Origin: a bacterium
Lineage (GTDB): Bacteria > Bacillota > Clostridia > Lachnospirales > Lachnospiraceae
Length of the DNA stretch: 64,000 nt
NCBI GenBank assembly: GCA_030535455.1
Contig: JAUNJY010000019.1
Location: 1 to 64,000 of the forward strand
Reading direction: 5' to 3'
The notes below the pieces were generated by a model. It had not been told where the DNA came from, did not search any database, and saw only the letters and a program-made list of their open reading frames with translations. Both the position numbers and the translations under genes were made by a program. This document shows positions 23,678 to 33,868 of the stretch, piece by piece (within the stretch, counting starts at the first letter, position 1; the number at the start of each line of letters is the position of its first letter).

Positions 23678-25786
23678 TTATCCTCTTCTTCTTACCAGTC
23701 GGTTTCGAAGCATGTATAAAAGAGATTCCTTTTTCAGATTTAGTTCCAATACTCCCTGTGCCTGCCTTTGCGCTTCCTCACTAAAAATCTCCTGCGCGTT
23801 GATCAATGTTTTATGATTGTCCTTTTTTCGATAATTACAATCTGCAAACAGCTGCCTAGCCTTTACATTATCATAAGTCTGCACCTCTAAAATTCTCCTA
23901 ACCTTTTCCTTAACCTCTTCGTCATAGATTGGGCAAGCAACTTCTACACGATTTTCGGTATTACGTGTCATAAAATCTGCGGATGCTAAAAAGATCTGTT
24001 CCTCTTCACCTGTACCAAAATCATAAATACGTGCATGTTCCAAATAACGGCCTACAATGCTTGTCACCGTAATATTCTCAGTCTCATTCTTTACTCCCGG
24101 AACGATACAGCAGATACCTCTGACAACCATATTGATCTTTACACCGGCAACCGAAGCATCACGCAACTTATCAATCATATCAATGTCCGTAATGGAATTG
24201 ATCTTAAGCTGGATTGAGCCCTGTGCACCTTTTTTTATTTCTCTGTCCATCAGTTCTAATACCTTGCTCTTTAAGCTGACCGGAGCCACAAGCAGATGCT
24301 TATACTCTCCATATAGATTACCAATTGCCATATTTTTAAAGAACTCATTGGCATCTAGTCCAATTTCCTTTCTTCCTGTCATAAGACACACATCAGTATA
24401 GATCTTAGCTGTTTTCTCATTATAATTTCCGGTTCCCACTTGGGTAATATAGTTTATGTTATTTGCTTCTTTATATGTAATCAGGCAGATCTTTGAATGG
24501 ACTTTGTAACCTTCAAATCCATACATCACCTTGCATCCTGCTTCTTCTAACTGCTCCGACCAGTCAATATTATTCTGTTCATCAAATCTGGCACGTAATT
24601 CTATCAGTACCATGACATCCTTCCCATTTTCTGCAGCTTCACACAAATACTCTACCAGCTTTGCCTTAGAAGCTACCCGATATAAGGTAATCTTGATGGA
24701 AATTACTCGTTCATCCACAGAGGCCTCTTTCAAAAGCTTTAAAAATAAATCCATGCTGTCATAAGGATAAGATAACATGACGTCCTTTTTGCTAATGCTT
24801 CGAATGATGCTTGTATTGCTGTCAATCATAGGCTTGACCGGCTTAAATGGTTTATATACCAGATTTCGTTTCATCATTGCGTCTAACTTATTTTCCAGGG
24901 AAAATACATAGGTCAATTTAATCGGCGCCTTACAAACAATGATCTGATAAGACTCAATTTCAAATCTTTTGCAAAAATACTGTTCCAGCTCCTTGCTGAT
25001 ATAATCTGAAACTTCTAGACGTACCACTGCTAGACGGTTTCTCTTCTTTAGGAGAAGTTTCATCTTATTCCGATAATCCGTATCAAACGCAGAGGTATCG
25101 TCTTCCAGATTAATATCCGCATTTCTTGTAACAGAAAGCTTGGTGATCTCCAATACTTCATACATAGAAAAGATAGTCTTGGCAAATTCCTTAATGATGT
25201 CTTCCACCAAAATATATCTCATCTCGTTACCAGGTAAGACAAGGAGCTCGGGCAAATCCTTTGGCACCGGAATAATTCCAAATAACAAGCCTTTCTTTTT
25301 CTTTAACAATGCCCCAATATACATCCACTTATTATCCAGATGTGGAAATGGATGATGGGTGTCTACGATCTGGGGTGATAGAATTGGCTCGATTGCCGCC
25401 TTATAAAACTCCTTTACAAACTCCTTTTCTTCCTTTTGCAGCTCTTTGTACTTAAGACAGGAAATTCCACGCATACGCAACTGCTTTTCCACACCTGTAT
25501 ATACCATTTCTCGATATTCGTTTAACTGGCTTACGCTTTTATAAATCTGGAGCAGCTGTTGATTTGGTGTCATGCCAGAGCGCTTATCCTCACCGTTTGG
25601 ATCAACTTCCTTCATATCATATAAACTGCCTACACGAACCATAAAGAATTCATCCAGATTACTTGTAAAAATTGAAATGAATTTGAGTCGTTCCAATAAA
25701 GGAACAGTCTCATCCGTAGCCTCTTCTAGTACGCGCTCATTAAATTTCAACCATGATAGTTCTCTATTTTGCGTATAGTTTCTCAT
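23678..25786 (-). CDS. ppk1: Polyphosphate kinase 1
   Basis: Reversibly transfers the gamma-phosphate of ATP to polyphosphate. The 702-residue length and domain order fit PPK1: N-terminal ELSWLKFNERVLEEA, head domain, and two PLD-like catalytic domains. The catalytic His that is autophosphorylated lies in YKVHSKICLI; a second conserved region is IDMIDKLRDASVAGVKI. The C-terminal RLVRRRG is basic. The start (ATG, AAGGAGACG site) lies within the end of the exopolyphosphatase gene; the two overlap by 23 nt and are co-transcribed. Together they set polyphosphate levels. Identification is firm. Confidence 0.96.
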   Translation of the reverse strand: MRNYTQNRELSWLKFNERVLEEATDETVPLLERLKFISIFTSNLDEFFMVRVGSLYDMKEVDPNGEDKRSGMTPNQQLLQIYKSVSQLNEYREMVYTGVEKQLRMRGISCLKYKELQKEEKEFVKEFYKAAIEPILSPQIVDTHHPFPHLDNKWMYIGALLKKKKGLLFGIIPVPKDLPELLVLPGNEMRYILVEDIIKEFAKTIFSMYEVLEITKLSVTRNADINLEDDTSAFDTDYRNKMKLLLKKRNRLAVVRLEVSDYISKELEQYFCKRFEIESYQIIVCKAPIKLTYVFSLENKLDAMMKRNLVYKPFKPVKPMIDSNTSIIRSISKKDVMLSYPYDSMDLFLKLLKEASVDERVISIKITLYRVASKAKLVEYLCEAAENGKDVMVLIELRARFDEQNNIDWSEQLEEAGCKVMYGFEGYKVHSKICLITYKEANNINYITQVGTGNYNEKTAKIYTDVCLMTGRKEIGLDANEFFKNMAIGNLYGEYKHLLVAPVSLKSKVLELMDREIKKGAQGSIQLKINSITDIDMIDKLRDASVAGVKINMVVRGICCIVPGVKNETENITVTSIVGRYLEHARIYDFGTGEEEQIFLASADFMTRNTENRVEVACPIYDEEVKEKVRRILEVQTYDNVKARQLFADCNYRKKDNHKTLINAQEIFSEEAQRQAQGVLELNLKKESLLYMLRNRLVRRRG

Positions 25787-26723
25787 ATAAATCGTCTCCT
25801 TGTATTATACCTTTCTTTAGTAACTGATAATATAAATATCCCTCTCTGACTCCATAAGTGCTTACAATTACACTGCCTGCATTATAATTTGATGCAATCG
25901 TATTTAAGATTGTCATTCCCGGAAACAGCGTATGCACCCGTTCCGGAACTACTTTTAGTAAAATTCCGCTCATTTCTTTTTTGTCTTTCTGTAAATAAGC
26001 AATCATTGCATTTAGGTCTTCTATTTCCATCCTCACATTATCTTTCGCCAGCCCTAACATGGTATTGTTTAGCTTGCATGCAGCACGGACGGTTCCTCCT
26101 ACTCCGCAAATCGTCAAGTTATCAAACTTTAAATCCGGCAATTGAATATGGCTTAGATGTTTACCTGCGATCTCTCCGATCTTTTTGATTTCACTCTTTT
26201 TAGGAAGTATCTCCGCAACATGGCTGGTATACATGGTAAGAGAACCAATCGGTATGGACACAGCCTTTACGATTTCCTTATCCTTATAAAAGACCAGCTC
26301 CGTGCTGCCTCCACCAATGTCCACCAGAAGCCCATATTTTTCTGTCACCGTCTGTATGGAGCCAAAATGGTCGAACATTGCCTCTTCTTTTCCAGACAGG
26401 ACTCGAATATCAAACCCACAATGCCTTGATATGATTGCCGTTGCTTCAATTGAATTATGTACATTACGTAAGGATGCTGTTGCAAATACGAATACCTGTT
26501 CCAAATGGATCTGATCTAATACATTTCGATATTCCAATAACACATCGATGGCCTTTGCAATTCCTTCTTTTGTTAAATTCTTATGCTTGTCCACATAAGA
26601 TGCCAAGCCTGTCATTTCCTTTTTGTTTAGAATAAGCTTGATTTTATTTTCTACAATATTAAAAATAGACAATCGAATTGTATTCGAGCCTATATCGATT
26701 ACTGCATACATTTCTTTCTCCAT
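25764..26723 (-). CDS. ppx: Exopolyphosphatase / GppA-type phosphatase
   Basis: This 319-residue protein has the ASKHA-fold phosphate loops: YAVIDIGSNTIRLSIF at the N-terminus and GLLVDIGGGSTELVFY in the second subdomain, with GVGGTVRAACKL as the third. Ppx releases phosphate from polyphosphate ends; GppA acts on pppGpp. The short length without a C-terminal HD domain is typical of many clostridial Ppx proteins. It overlaps ppk1, which favours the polyphosphate role. A start at MEKEMYAVIDIG is preceded by a GGGA-type site. Confidence 0.9.
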   Translation of the reverse strand: MEKEMYAVIDIGSNTIRLSIFNIVENKIKLILNKKEMTGLASYVDKHKNLTKEGIAKAIDVLLEYRNVLDQIHLEQVFVFATASLRNVHNSIEATAIISRHCGFDIRVLSGKEEAMFDHFGSIQTVTEKYGLLVDIGGGSTELVFYKDKEIVKAVSIPIGSLTMYTSHVAEILPKKSEIKKIGEIAGKHLSHIQLPDLKFDNLTICGVGGTVRAACKLNNTMLGLAKDNVRMEIEDLNAMIAYLQKDKKEMSGILLKVVPERVHTLFPGMTILNTIASNYNAGSVIVSTYGVREGYLYYQLLKKGIIQGDDLYEKLYAK

Positions 26724-26827
26724 TTTTACATCCCGCTCTTTCTTATTTTCTCCTGATTTCTATTAATAATAATTTAACTGAAAGTGCTCTGCGTTAATAT
26801 TATGTAAAATCTATGTAAAAATTTAAT

Positions 26828-29800
26828 CTAATTTACAAGGCAGCTGTCTATTCTCTCTGGAAGCACTAGCTTTCCATCCTCATTTTGAATAACTCTTCCC
26901 TGTTCAACTGTCTTATAAAGCGCATGGGTAATGGTTGCTATAATTACATTTCCCGGCCTTCCATATCCAAATTTCTTGGCAGTCAGGCGGACCATATCAT
27001 GTTCCTTTATTCCAATCTGCTCCTCAAGTACTTCTTCTATGGCATTTGCAATTTCATAGGAGGATATGTCCTCCATGGCCCTTTTCACCCCAAACTGGTC
27101 CTCGACCCGATACTTATCATACTGTTTTGGCTCTTGATCAGGCAGCCAATAAAACAATGTCTCACCATCTTTTGTCACCCGTTTCTCTATTCCTGCCAAG
27201 GCAATATCAAAGGTCGTCTCCACCCGTTTTCCGTTCCTTGTGATCTCCCAGGTAGAAAGAAGCTTTTTAAGTAACAGCTTTCTACTGATTGGTGCCTCCT
27301 TCTTAAGAATTTCTGTGATTATACTTCGTATCCGCTCTAGATTTTTAGGATCATTAAATTCACTAGAGACTCCCTGTCTTTTGATTTCTGCGGTTTCATA
27401 TGTACTTCGTAAAGATTTAATTCCCTTGTGGACATCTAGCTTTTCAAACTGCATGGCTTTCATAGCCAGGGTCTTAGCCTCAGACTTTATCTCCACCCTT
27501 TTTTCCATGATATCTTCCATTTTCTCTTTGATCTGTCTCTTTATGTCTTCAGGATTGTCTATCCACTCTAAGACCCAGATACGCATCAGATTCCAGCCTA
27601 GTCCTTCTAATACCTCCGGCTGTAAAATAAACCGATCCTTTGCTGTAGACGCCTTTCTACAATTTTCACCATCCAAAAGGATGCCTAGAATGTATTGGTC
27701 AGAATTATTCGGATTAACAATAGCTAAGTCTAATTTATATTCTGAACAGCCAATGTTGTATTTTACGTTATATCCCATATTCGTAATTGCTGCTGCAATT
27801 TCTTGCTGGATTGCATCCTCTTTTATGGTTGTTCCAGTACTTTTTGATACCACTACATTTTTCCCACGCTCTGCAAATTCCAAAAATCCCTTAAGACCGG
27901 CAAGTCCCTCTGCCCTTGTTCTAGACAGCTCGATTTGTTCCGGACGTATGGTTGCAAAAACTAGCATCTGCTTTCTTGCCCTGGAAATGGCTACATTTAG
28001 TCTTCTCCAGCCTCCTTCACGGTTTAATGGACCAAAGTTCATAGAGACATTGCCATTCTTATCCGGACCATATCCAATGGAAAACAAGATGACGTCTCTC
28101 TCATCTCCTTGCACATTTTCCAGGTTTTTAATAAATACCGGCTCACTTGACTTGCTGTCAAATTCCTCAAGCTCTGGATTTTTAGCAAACTCATCCGCTA
28201 ACAGATCGTCAATCAGGTTTTGCTGTACTGAACTGAAGGTCACCACGCCTATACTGTCATTTCTTAAGTTCTGATCCTTTAACCTTCTAATAATCTCTGC
28301 AACGACTGCCTTTGCCTCCTGTTTATTCTGCTTAGTCTTTCCCTTGTCATAATAGCCATCCACATGGATTAACTTGACTTCGGAAACAAGATCGTTTGGT
28401 GATGGAAATGTAAATAGCCTGTTATCATAATATTTTCTATTACTAAATGCAATCAGGCTTTCGTGTCTTGACCGGTAATGCCATTTTAAATATTCCTGCG
28501 GCATGGAGATTGCCAGACAATCATCTAGCAGGCTCTCCAAGTCTTCTTTCTCGCAATTCTCTTCATCCATGCGGTTTGACATAAAGAAATATGTTGGAGG
28601 CAGCTGTTTTGGATCTCCCACTACCACCACGTTTTCTGCTCTCGCTATGGTTCCGATTGCCTCGCAAGTAGGAAGCTGAGATGCCTCATCAAAAATCACA
28701 AGATCAAACTTTGGAAAAGAGGGATCGATATACTGGGCCACAGAAATTGGACTCATCAGCATACATGGGCATAATCTTCGTAGTAAATTAGGAATTTGAT
28801 TAAACAGCCTGCGAATAGACATCATTCTTCCATTGCTCTTAATTGCATGCTTTAAAATTCCTAGCTCTGATGAGGAAATGCTCTCCATTCCAGATAACGG
28901 GATTTTTTCTGACAGCCTTGCCACCAATTCCTGACTGGTCAGCTGTTCAAACTTGGTAATCAACTCTTTATACTGTATAATCCAGTCCTCGTATTGCTTT
29001 CCCCTAAAACTTTGAAGCCTTTGATCCGCCTGTATGGTATGTAACAATAATCGATAATACAGGTTGGCTGTAAATGCAGAGGTAATCTGAGTTGCCTCGA
29101 TATCTCCCTTACGAAAGGCTGCCGCTACACAGGATAAGCCACATTTATAAAGCTGCTCCTCTTTCTGATTATAGGTGACCCAAGATCTTAACTGGGATAA
29201 ATTGCTTTGATAACGAAGCAATACCTCCTTTACTTCCTGAATCCAGTTTTCTCCCTTTCTCTCCCCACTAAGAAATGTAACATGGTAGACAGACTTAAAC
29301 GTTTCCAATCGTTCTAAAAACTGCTGTATATTAAGCCGCCTCTCCTGCACCTCTTTTTTATGATCCTGGTCCATGGATGCCTTAATAAATCTATCTTTTT
29401 CTTCCTCAGAAAGCCCTTTGGTCATCCTCCGAATGGACTCTGCCTTATTAAGTGCCTCACTTACTTCCTTCCAATTGGTCTGAACCCCTTGATACAAGCC
29501 ATCTAAATAGCCGTTAAGCTCATTTACAAGGGCTGATACTTGTGCTTTCCTTTTTGTGGTTAAGGCTAGTTGTTGATAATACTGTACCATTGACTGCTGT
29601 TCTAACCTCTTAGGATCCTTTGCATAAGCCATCAGCTCCTTTTGCAGACGTCTCTTCTCCCTAAATTTTCGAAGAAACCACGAAGTCTCTGCTCGCTTCC
29701 AACGAAGTAACGCATCACTTGTATTATATTCAAGGACTTGTGGCAAAAAGCTTTCCATTACTTCGTTATATCGCTTGGTATACTCCTGTCCGGCTTCTAT

Positions 29801-32632
29801 TAACTGTATGTACTTTTGTTTTAATTCTTCAAAATTACTATCCTTGATCAAGCGTTCTAACGTTACCGCTGGATTTGCTACCTCACTGCATAAATATAAC
29901 AACAGCTGCATATCCGTACGCGACTGTTTTCCTTTTAGCCCGCTCCATTCCTCTAGCCATTTAATCCATTCACTGATCTGATCACAGAAATGAAGTAAGT
30001 GATTTAACTCTGTTTCCAATTGATCCCGTATCTCCATGGAATATTCTTTTCCTTCATATCCTACAAATGGATGCAAGCTATATTTTTTAATCTCTGCCGC
30101 TGCAATCACATACTGCCTGATTTCCTCCATCCACTGTTCAATCTGCAATCCATCAATGTCTGCAACTTGTAGGTTATCAAAACAAATCTTATCCTTTTGC
30201 TGCTTATTCTGTTCAAAAAGTTCAATGGCTTCATATAACGATTTCCCATAATCTCGCTTACAGTGTATCGCTTCCATTATGTAATTTAGCTCATTTCTTA
30301 TTACGTCTAGTCGCTTCGCTGTCTTTTCATACTCCTCAGGAGCCTTAATTCTTCCGACCTCCAGTGCCTGATCAAGCTGACCTAATACGGAGCCCTTACT
30401 TGTCTTATTGGAATGAAGCTCCAGACAAAACGGCTCTAATCCGATGCTTACTAACCGCTTTTTTACTACATTTAATGCGGCCATCTTTTCTGCCACAAAT
30501 AGCACTGATTTTCCTTGGTTTAACGTATTGGCAATCATATTGGTAATGGTCTGAGACTTTCCCGTGCCAGGGGCTCCATGAAGCACAAAGCTGGTCCCAT
30601 TTGCTGCTGCCGCAATTGCCACCATCTGCGAAGAGTCCGCACTCAATGGAATTGCCATGGAAAGCGGGCTGACCTTCTGATCTAATGCTTCTGCAGTAAC
30701 AAGCTGGCTCTCATTCTTCCAAGTCACCTTTCCCTCCATCAAGCTTTTTACCACTTTGTTGGTCTCTAACTCCTTAGAACGGTTACGAAGGTCATTCCAC
30801 ATTACAAACTGGCCAAATGAAAATACGCCCATAAATGTCATTTCTTCAATATTCCACCGCTTCTTTCCCATAATCGCCTGCCTTATCGTATGAAATACCA
30901 ATGGCAGGTCTATTCCATTGTCGTCCATTGGTAGCGGATCAAGTCCCGATACAAGGATATTAAAATCCTGTCGCAAGTACTCTAATAAAGTAATATTTAT
31001 TTGTGCCTCTTCCTGACGGCTTCGGATGATATATCCGTTACTATGCCGATTACGCACAAGCTCAATTGGCAGCAATATGATTGGCGCATACCTAGCCTTC
31101 TCAGAAACATCACTTTCAAACCAGCGTAAAAATCCTAATGCCAGAAATAATGTGTTGGTCCCATTCTCCTCCATGCTAACTTTTGCCGTTCTATGTAAGC
31201 TCTTTAAATTCTTATTAAGTTCCTCTGCCTCCAAAAACGTCCGAATACGATTGCTTTTAAATTCATTGGTTGCAATGGTCTGAATTAATCCCTTTTCATT
31301 TTCAATCTCAAACATCCTTCCATCCCGCATGGATGTCTTTAATTCTACCGGAACTTCCATAATGCAGAAATCTTTTCCTTCTGATAATTGGTCTTCTAGC
31401 TGGCATAAATCTACCGTCATAAATTGGATTGCATTCTTAGTCACTCTGAAATTCAGCAATGTATTGCGAAGGCTAAAATCTAATAACTTGCGCTCCCATA
31501 ACTTTTGTTTCGTAAGCTCTGTCTCCTCTTTTATTTCCTTTTGTTTTAAAGAAACATCCATTTCCTTAGGTGCCAGTGTATGTTCCTTAATTGCGTTGAT
31601 ATCACCACTTACCTCTTCGTTGTCAACAGAAGGATTTTTTAATGGAATTGGCCGTATGCCACTTCCCCTGGAACGTTTTACATCTATGGCATAAATAAAA
31701 TCTTCCCCCTTCTTCAAGTGATCTTTGCCATGCTTAATGGCCAGTTCAAAGGAAAGGTGATTGCTTATCACAAAATCAGTACATTCTACCAAAAGAAGCT
31801 CTTCTCCACCTTCTACGGTTCTCTTATCCAGTGCCGACACATCATCAACTGCACAGTCCGCAAAAGTCTGTTCCTCCAGCCAGCACCCTGCATAGGCATG
31901 GTCTTTTACAAAGATAAGAAGCGGATATAGCCCTGCTGCCTCTAGGCAAGCACAATACAAAACAGCCAAATCCAAGCAAGTGCCCTGCTTGCATTGCAGC
32001 ACCATATAAGGCAACCGTATCCGTTGTCCACTTTCCTCATAACTGGCGATTGGGGCTGTATACGCAATGCCCTCAGACAGGAGCGCAGCATAGATTGCGG
32101 CCATCTGCTGCTTCACACAATCTGGATTTTTCGTCTGATATCCGGTAAACTCCGGTCGCCCTGTCCATTGCTTTAATATATTAATCGCTTTATTTAGGAG
32201 TTCCGTTACCCTTGGATGATTGGGCGTGATAAATGCAGTCACAAGCTCGGGCATGACATGTAACCCGCTCCACTGATCCAAACTAAGTAACTCTATCTCT
32301 TTTCTCTCGCTATATAGGGTTTCCCCTTCCTGATATAATTCAATGTGACAGCATCCTACTACTTTCTCTGTTAATGAAAATAAATATTCCGTAGATAGTA
32401 CAATGCGAACAGGCTGTATCTCTTGCGACTCTTTTGGCAGTATTTTTCTGATTTTGTAGATATAATCCTTTGCGAATTCTGGCTCAAAGGAGATCTTTAG
32501 TGTAAGGTCTTCTATTACTTTTTCAGTATGATTTATAACAATCAGGCTTCGAATTACAGGAACATAATTCTGTTGCATGGCAAAATTGATTGAGCTAGCA
32601 AACTGCCCTTCCACTGTAACAATCTCTTGCAT
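26828..32632 (-). CDS. Giant DUF4011-type superfamily 1 helicase with C-terminal nuclease
   Basis: At about 1934 residues this is the largest gene here. In order: a beta-sandwich-like N-terminus; a transglutaminase-like domain (KQGTCLDLAVLYCACLEAAG and DHAYAGCW, about 210-250); the DUF4011 helix (LWERKLLDFSLRNTLLNFR); Walker A GAPGTGKSQTITN (about 690); coiled-coil-rich middle; Walker B FDEASQLPTCEA with GDPKQLPPT; late helicase motif RRLNVAISRARKQM; a Vsr/MTES_1575-like nuclease (YKLDLAIV, ILLDGENCRKAS, LGWNLMRIWVLEW); and a DUF3320-like C-terminus. The start MQEIVTVEG (32632) follows TTGGAGGATTG. Probable nucleic-acid translocase and nuclease; defence or repair is inference. It stands alone. 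Confidence 0.85.
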   Translation of the reverse strand: MQEIVTVEGQFASSINFAMQQNYVPVIRSLIVINHTEKVIEDLTLKISFEPEFAKDYIYKIRKILPKESQEIQPVRIVLSTEYLFSLTEKVVGCCHIELYQEGETLYSERKEIELLSLDQWSGLHVMPELVTAFITPNHPRVTELLNKAINILKQWTGRPEFTGYQTKNPDCVKQQMAAIYAALLSEGIAYTAPIASYEESGQRIRLPYMVLQCKQGTCLDLAVLYCACLEAAGLYPLLIFVKDHAYAGCWLEEQTFADCAVDDVSALDKRTVEGGEELLLVECTDFVISNHLSFELAIKHGKDHLKKGEDFIYAIDVKRSRGSGIRPIPLKNPSVDNEEVSGDINAIKEHTLAPKEMDVSLKQKEIKEETELTKQKLWERKLLDFSLRNTLLNFRVTKNAIQFMTVDLCQLEDQLSEGKDFCIMEVPVELKTSMRDGRMFEIENEKGLIQTIATNEFKSNRIRTFLEAEELNKNLKSLHRTAKVSMEENGTNTLFLALGFLRWFESDVSEKARYAPIILLPIELVRNRHSNGYIIRSRQEEAQINITLLEYLRQDFNILVSGLDPLPMDDNGIDLPLVFHTIRQAIMGKKRWNIEEMTFMGVFSFGQFVMWNDLRNRSKELETNKVVKSLMEGKVTWKNESQLVTAEALDQKVSPLSMAIPLSADSSQMVAIAAAANGTSFVLHGAPGTGKSQTITNMIANTLNQGKSVLFVAEKMAALNVVKKRLVSIGLEPFCLELHSNKTSKGSVLGQLDQALEVGRIKAPEEYEKTAKRLDVIRNELNYIMEAIHCKRDYGKSLYEAIELFEQNKQQKDKICFDNLQVADIDGLQIEQWMEEIRQYVIAAAEIKKYSLHPFVGYEGKEYSMEIRDQLETELNHLLHFCDQISEWIKWLEEWSGLKGKQSRTDMQLLLYLCSEVANPAVTLERLIKDSNFEELKQKYIQLIEAGQEYTKRYNEVMESFLPQVLEYNTSDALLRWKRAETSWFLRKFREKRRLQKELMAYAKDPKRLEQQSMVQYYQQLALTTKRKAQVSALVNELNGYLDGLYQGVQTNWKEVSEALNKAESIRRMTKGLSEEEKDRFIKASMDQDHKKEVQERRLNIQQFLERLETFKSVYHVTFLSGERKGENWIQEVKEVLLRYQSNLSQLRSWVTYNQKEEQLYKCGLSCVAAAFRKGDIEATQITSAFTANLYYRLLLHTIQADQRLQSFRGKQYEDWIIQYKELITKFEQLTSQELVARLSEKIPLSGMESISSSELGILKHAIKSNGRMMSIRRLFNQIPNLLRRLCPCMLMSPISVAQYIDPSFPKFDLVIFDEASQLPTCEAIGTIARAENVVVVGDPKQLPPTYFFMSNRMDEENCEKEDLESLLDDCLAISMPQEYLKWHYRSRHESLIAFSNRKYYDNRLFTFPSPNDLVSEVKLIHVDGYYDKGKTKQNKQEAKAVVAEIIRRLKDQNLRNDSIGVVTFSSVQQNLIDDLLADEFAKNPELEEFDSKSSEPVFIKNLENVQGDERDVILFSIGYGPDKNGNVSMNFGPLNREGGWRRLNVAISRARKQMLVFATIRPEQIELSRTRAEGLAGLKGFLEFAERGKNVVVSKSTGTTIKEDAIQQEIAAAITNMGYNVKYNIGCSEYKLDLAIVNPNNSDQYILGILLDGENCRKASTAKDRFILQPEVLEGLGWNLMRIWVLEWIDNPEDIKRQIKEKMEDIMEKRVEIKSEAKTLAMKAMQFEKLDVHKGIKSLRSTYETAEIKRQGVSSEFNDPKNLERIRSIITEILKKEAPISRKLLLKKLLSTWEITRNGKRVETTFDIALAGIEKRVTKDGETLFYWLPDQEPKQYDKYRVEDQFGVKRAMEDISSYEIANAIEEVLEEQIGIKEHDMVRLTAKKFGYGRPGNVIIATITHALYKTVEQGRVIQNEDGKLVLPERIDSCLVN

Positions 32633-32680
32633 ATACACAATCCTCCAATTTATGGAATAATAATACATTTAGTATAACAC

Positions 32681-32712
32681 AAAAAGGAGTGGTTTGCTAA
32701 ACCACTCCTTTT
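32681..32712 (-). terminator. Terminator of the SGNH hydrolase gene
   Basis: AAAAAGGAGTGGTTT pairs with AACCACTCCTTTTT across a short loop; T-runs on both strands make it bidirectional. It closes the carbohydrate operon (38342-32719) and insulates the helicase gene. Confidence 0.85.
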
Positions 32713-32718
32713 TGGGAA

Positions 32719-33825
32719 TTAATCTGTGATTATGGAAACCAAATAAAATGGTCCTTTATCATCCTTGTGAGCTTCGATGATTCGGATTACCAGTTCATGT
32801 GACTTCTTTTTTTCTTGATTTATTACGGTTTCTAGATACAGACAATCGCCCCAGGTCTCTTCAAAGTTGGCATCTAAGCGAATTGGATGCTCTTTGTCTC
32901 CATCTATGATTGCCTCCGCAACTGGCCTTGGTTTTACGACAGATTTCAAATATTGAATGGAGATTGAGGATGCCTCCACTTGAAAGGTAATGGTATCTCC
33001 CTCTTTCTTTCCGATCCATCCATTCTTATACAGGTCTAGCATCCCTGTCTTTTCTCTTGTATCTACTTGAAATCCATCTAACAAAGGCATACAGTTTTGA
33101 ATTTGATAAAGCTTAGCATGTTCAAAACGATTATTTGTCAAGGACTGTTTGGAAACTGACTCTTCAATCTCCTCTTCTTGCAGTCCCTTATAAGCCTCTT
33201 CTAATAAGTTTATAATCTGTTCTGCCACAAGACCATGTCCAAAATCATTGGGATGAAGATTATCTTGCGTAATAGAGCTGCGCACTAAATTCCCATCTAA
33301 AATCTGGGCATATAAGCTTTCCTTCATGCTTACACAAGGAATTTGATAATAAGAGGCCACTTTATTGTGATACTCCTGTGCATTTACCCCTGTGTCATAA
33401 CAGACATTATTTAAGACAACAAGGGCTGGAGATTTCTTTGCCTTATACAATTGGCTAATTACGCCTTCAAAAGACTCCTGAAACAATTCATTTGCATCAT
33501 CATTTACAGTAAAGTCTATAACCACAAAGTCCGGCTGATACATCAAAAGATCTTTCCATGCCCTTGCAGAACCATATAATGAAGTGGTGCCACCAATTCC
33601 TGCATTTACAAAAGAAAAAACAGCACTTGGAAATTTCTTTTTCCACCATTCATATACAAGATAGGCATAGCATCCTTCCGGTGTGGTTGCAAGGCTCCCC
33701 TGGGTAATCGATCCACCTAAGAAACCAATGGTGTATTCACCGCCAGCATTTGCAGCCTTCATAAGGCTCTTTATTCTATGTAAACTTCCTTTTTCCACAA
33801 TTCCTGAATACTCTTTTCTTTCCAA
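32719..33825 (-). CDS. SGNH/GDSL-family hydrolase (probable carbohydrate esterase)
   Basis: SGNH blocks are visible: block I GFLGGSITQGS (Ser nucleophile), the Gly block NAGIGGTTSLYGS, the Asn block DFTVNDDAN, and block V DNLHPNDFGHGLVAEQI with Asp and His. A C-terminal beta-rich region of about 150 residues follows. No signal peptide, so it should act in the cytosol on imported sugars, most likely removing acetyl groups. I place the start at TTG 33825 (ERKEYSG follows) because AGGAGG lies 7 nt upstream; an in-frame GTG at 33843 lies before that site. It is last in the operon after the CE2-like gene. Confidence 0.85.
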   Translation of the reverse strand: MERKEYSGIVEKGSLHRIKSLMKAANAGGEYTIGFLGGSITQGSLATTPEGCYAYLVYEWWKKKFPSAVFSFVNAGIGGTTSLYGSARAWKDLLMYQPDFVVIDFTVNDDANELFQESFEGVISQLYKAKKSPALVVLNNVCYDTGVNAQEYHNKVASYYQIPCVSMKESLYAQILDGNLVRSSITQDNLHPNDFGHGLVAEQIINLLEEAYKGLQEEEIEESVSKQSLTNNRFEHAKLYQIQNCMPLLDGFQVDTREKTGMLDLYKNGWIGKKEGDTITFQVEASSISIQYLKSVVKPRPVAEAIIDGDKEHPIRLDANFEETWGDCLYLETVINQEKKKSHELVIRIIEAHKDDKGPFYLVSIITD

Positions 33826-33868
33826 AGCTATTCCTCCTAGCACATCTATCGCTTTAGCCTTTATATTG

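Noticed and set aside
27240-28274. 344-codon plus-strand frame inside the giant helicase gene
   Set aside because: The minus strand here codes conserved helicase and nuclease motifs; the plus frame has no ribosome binding site and no family resemblance.
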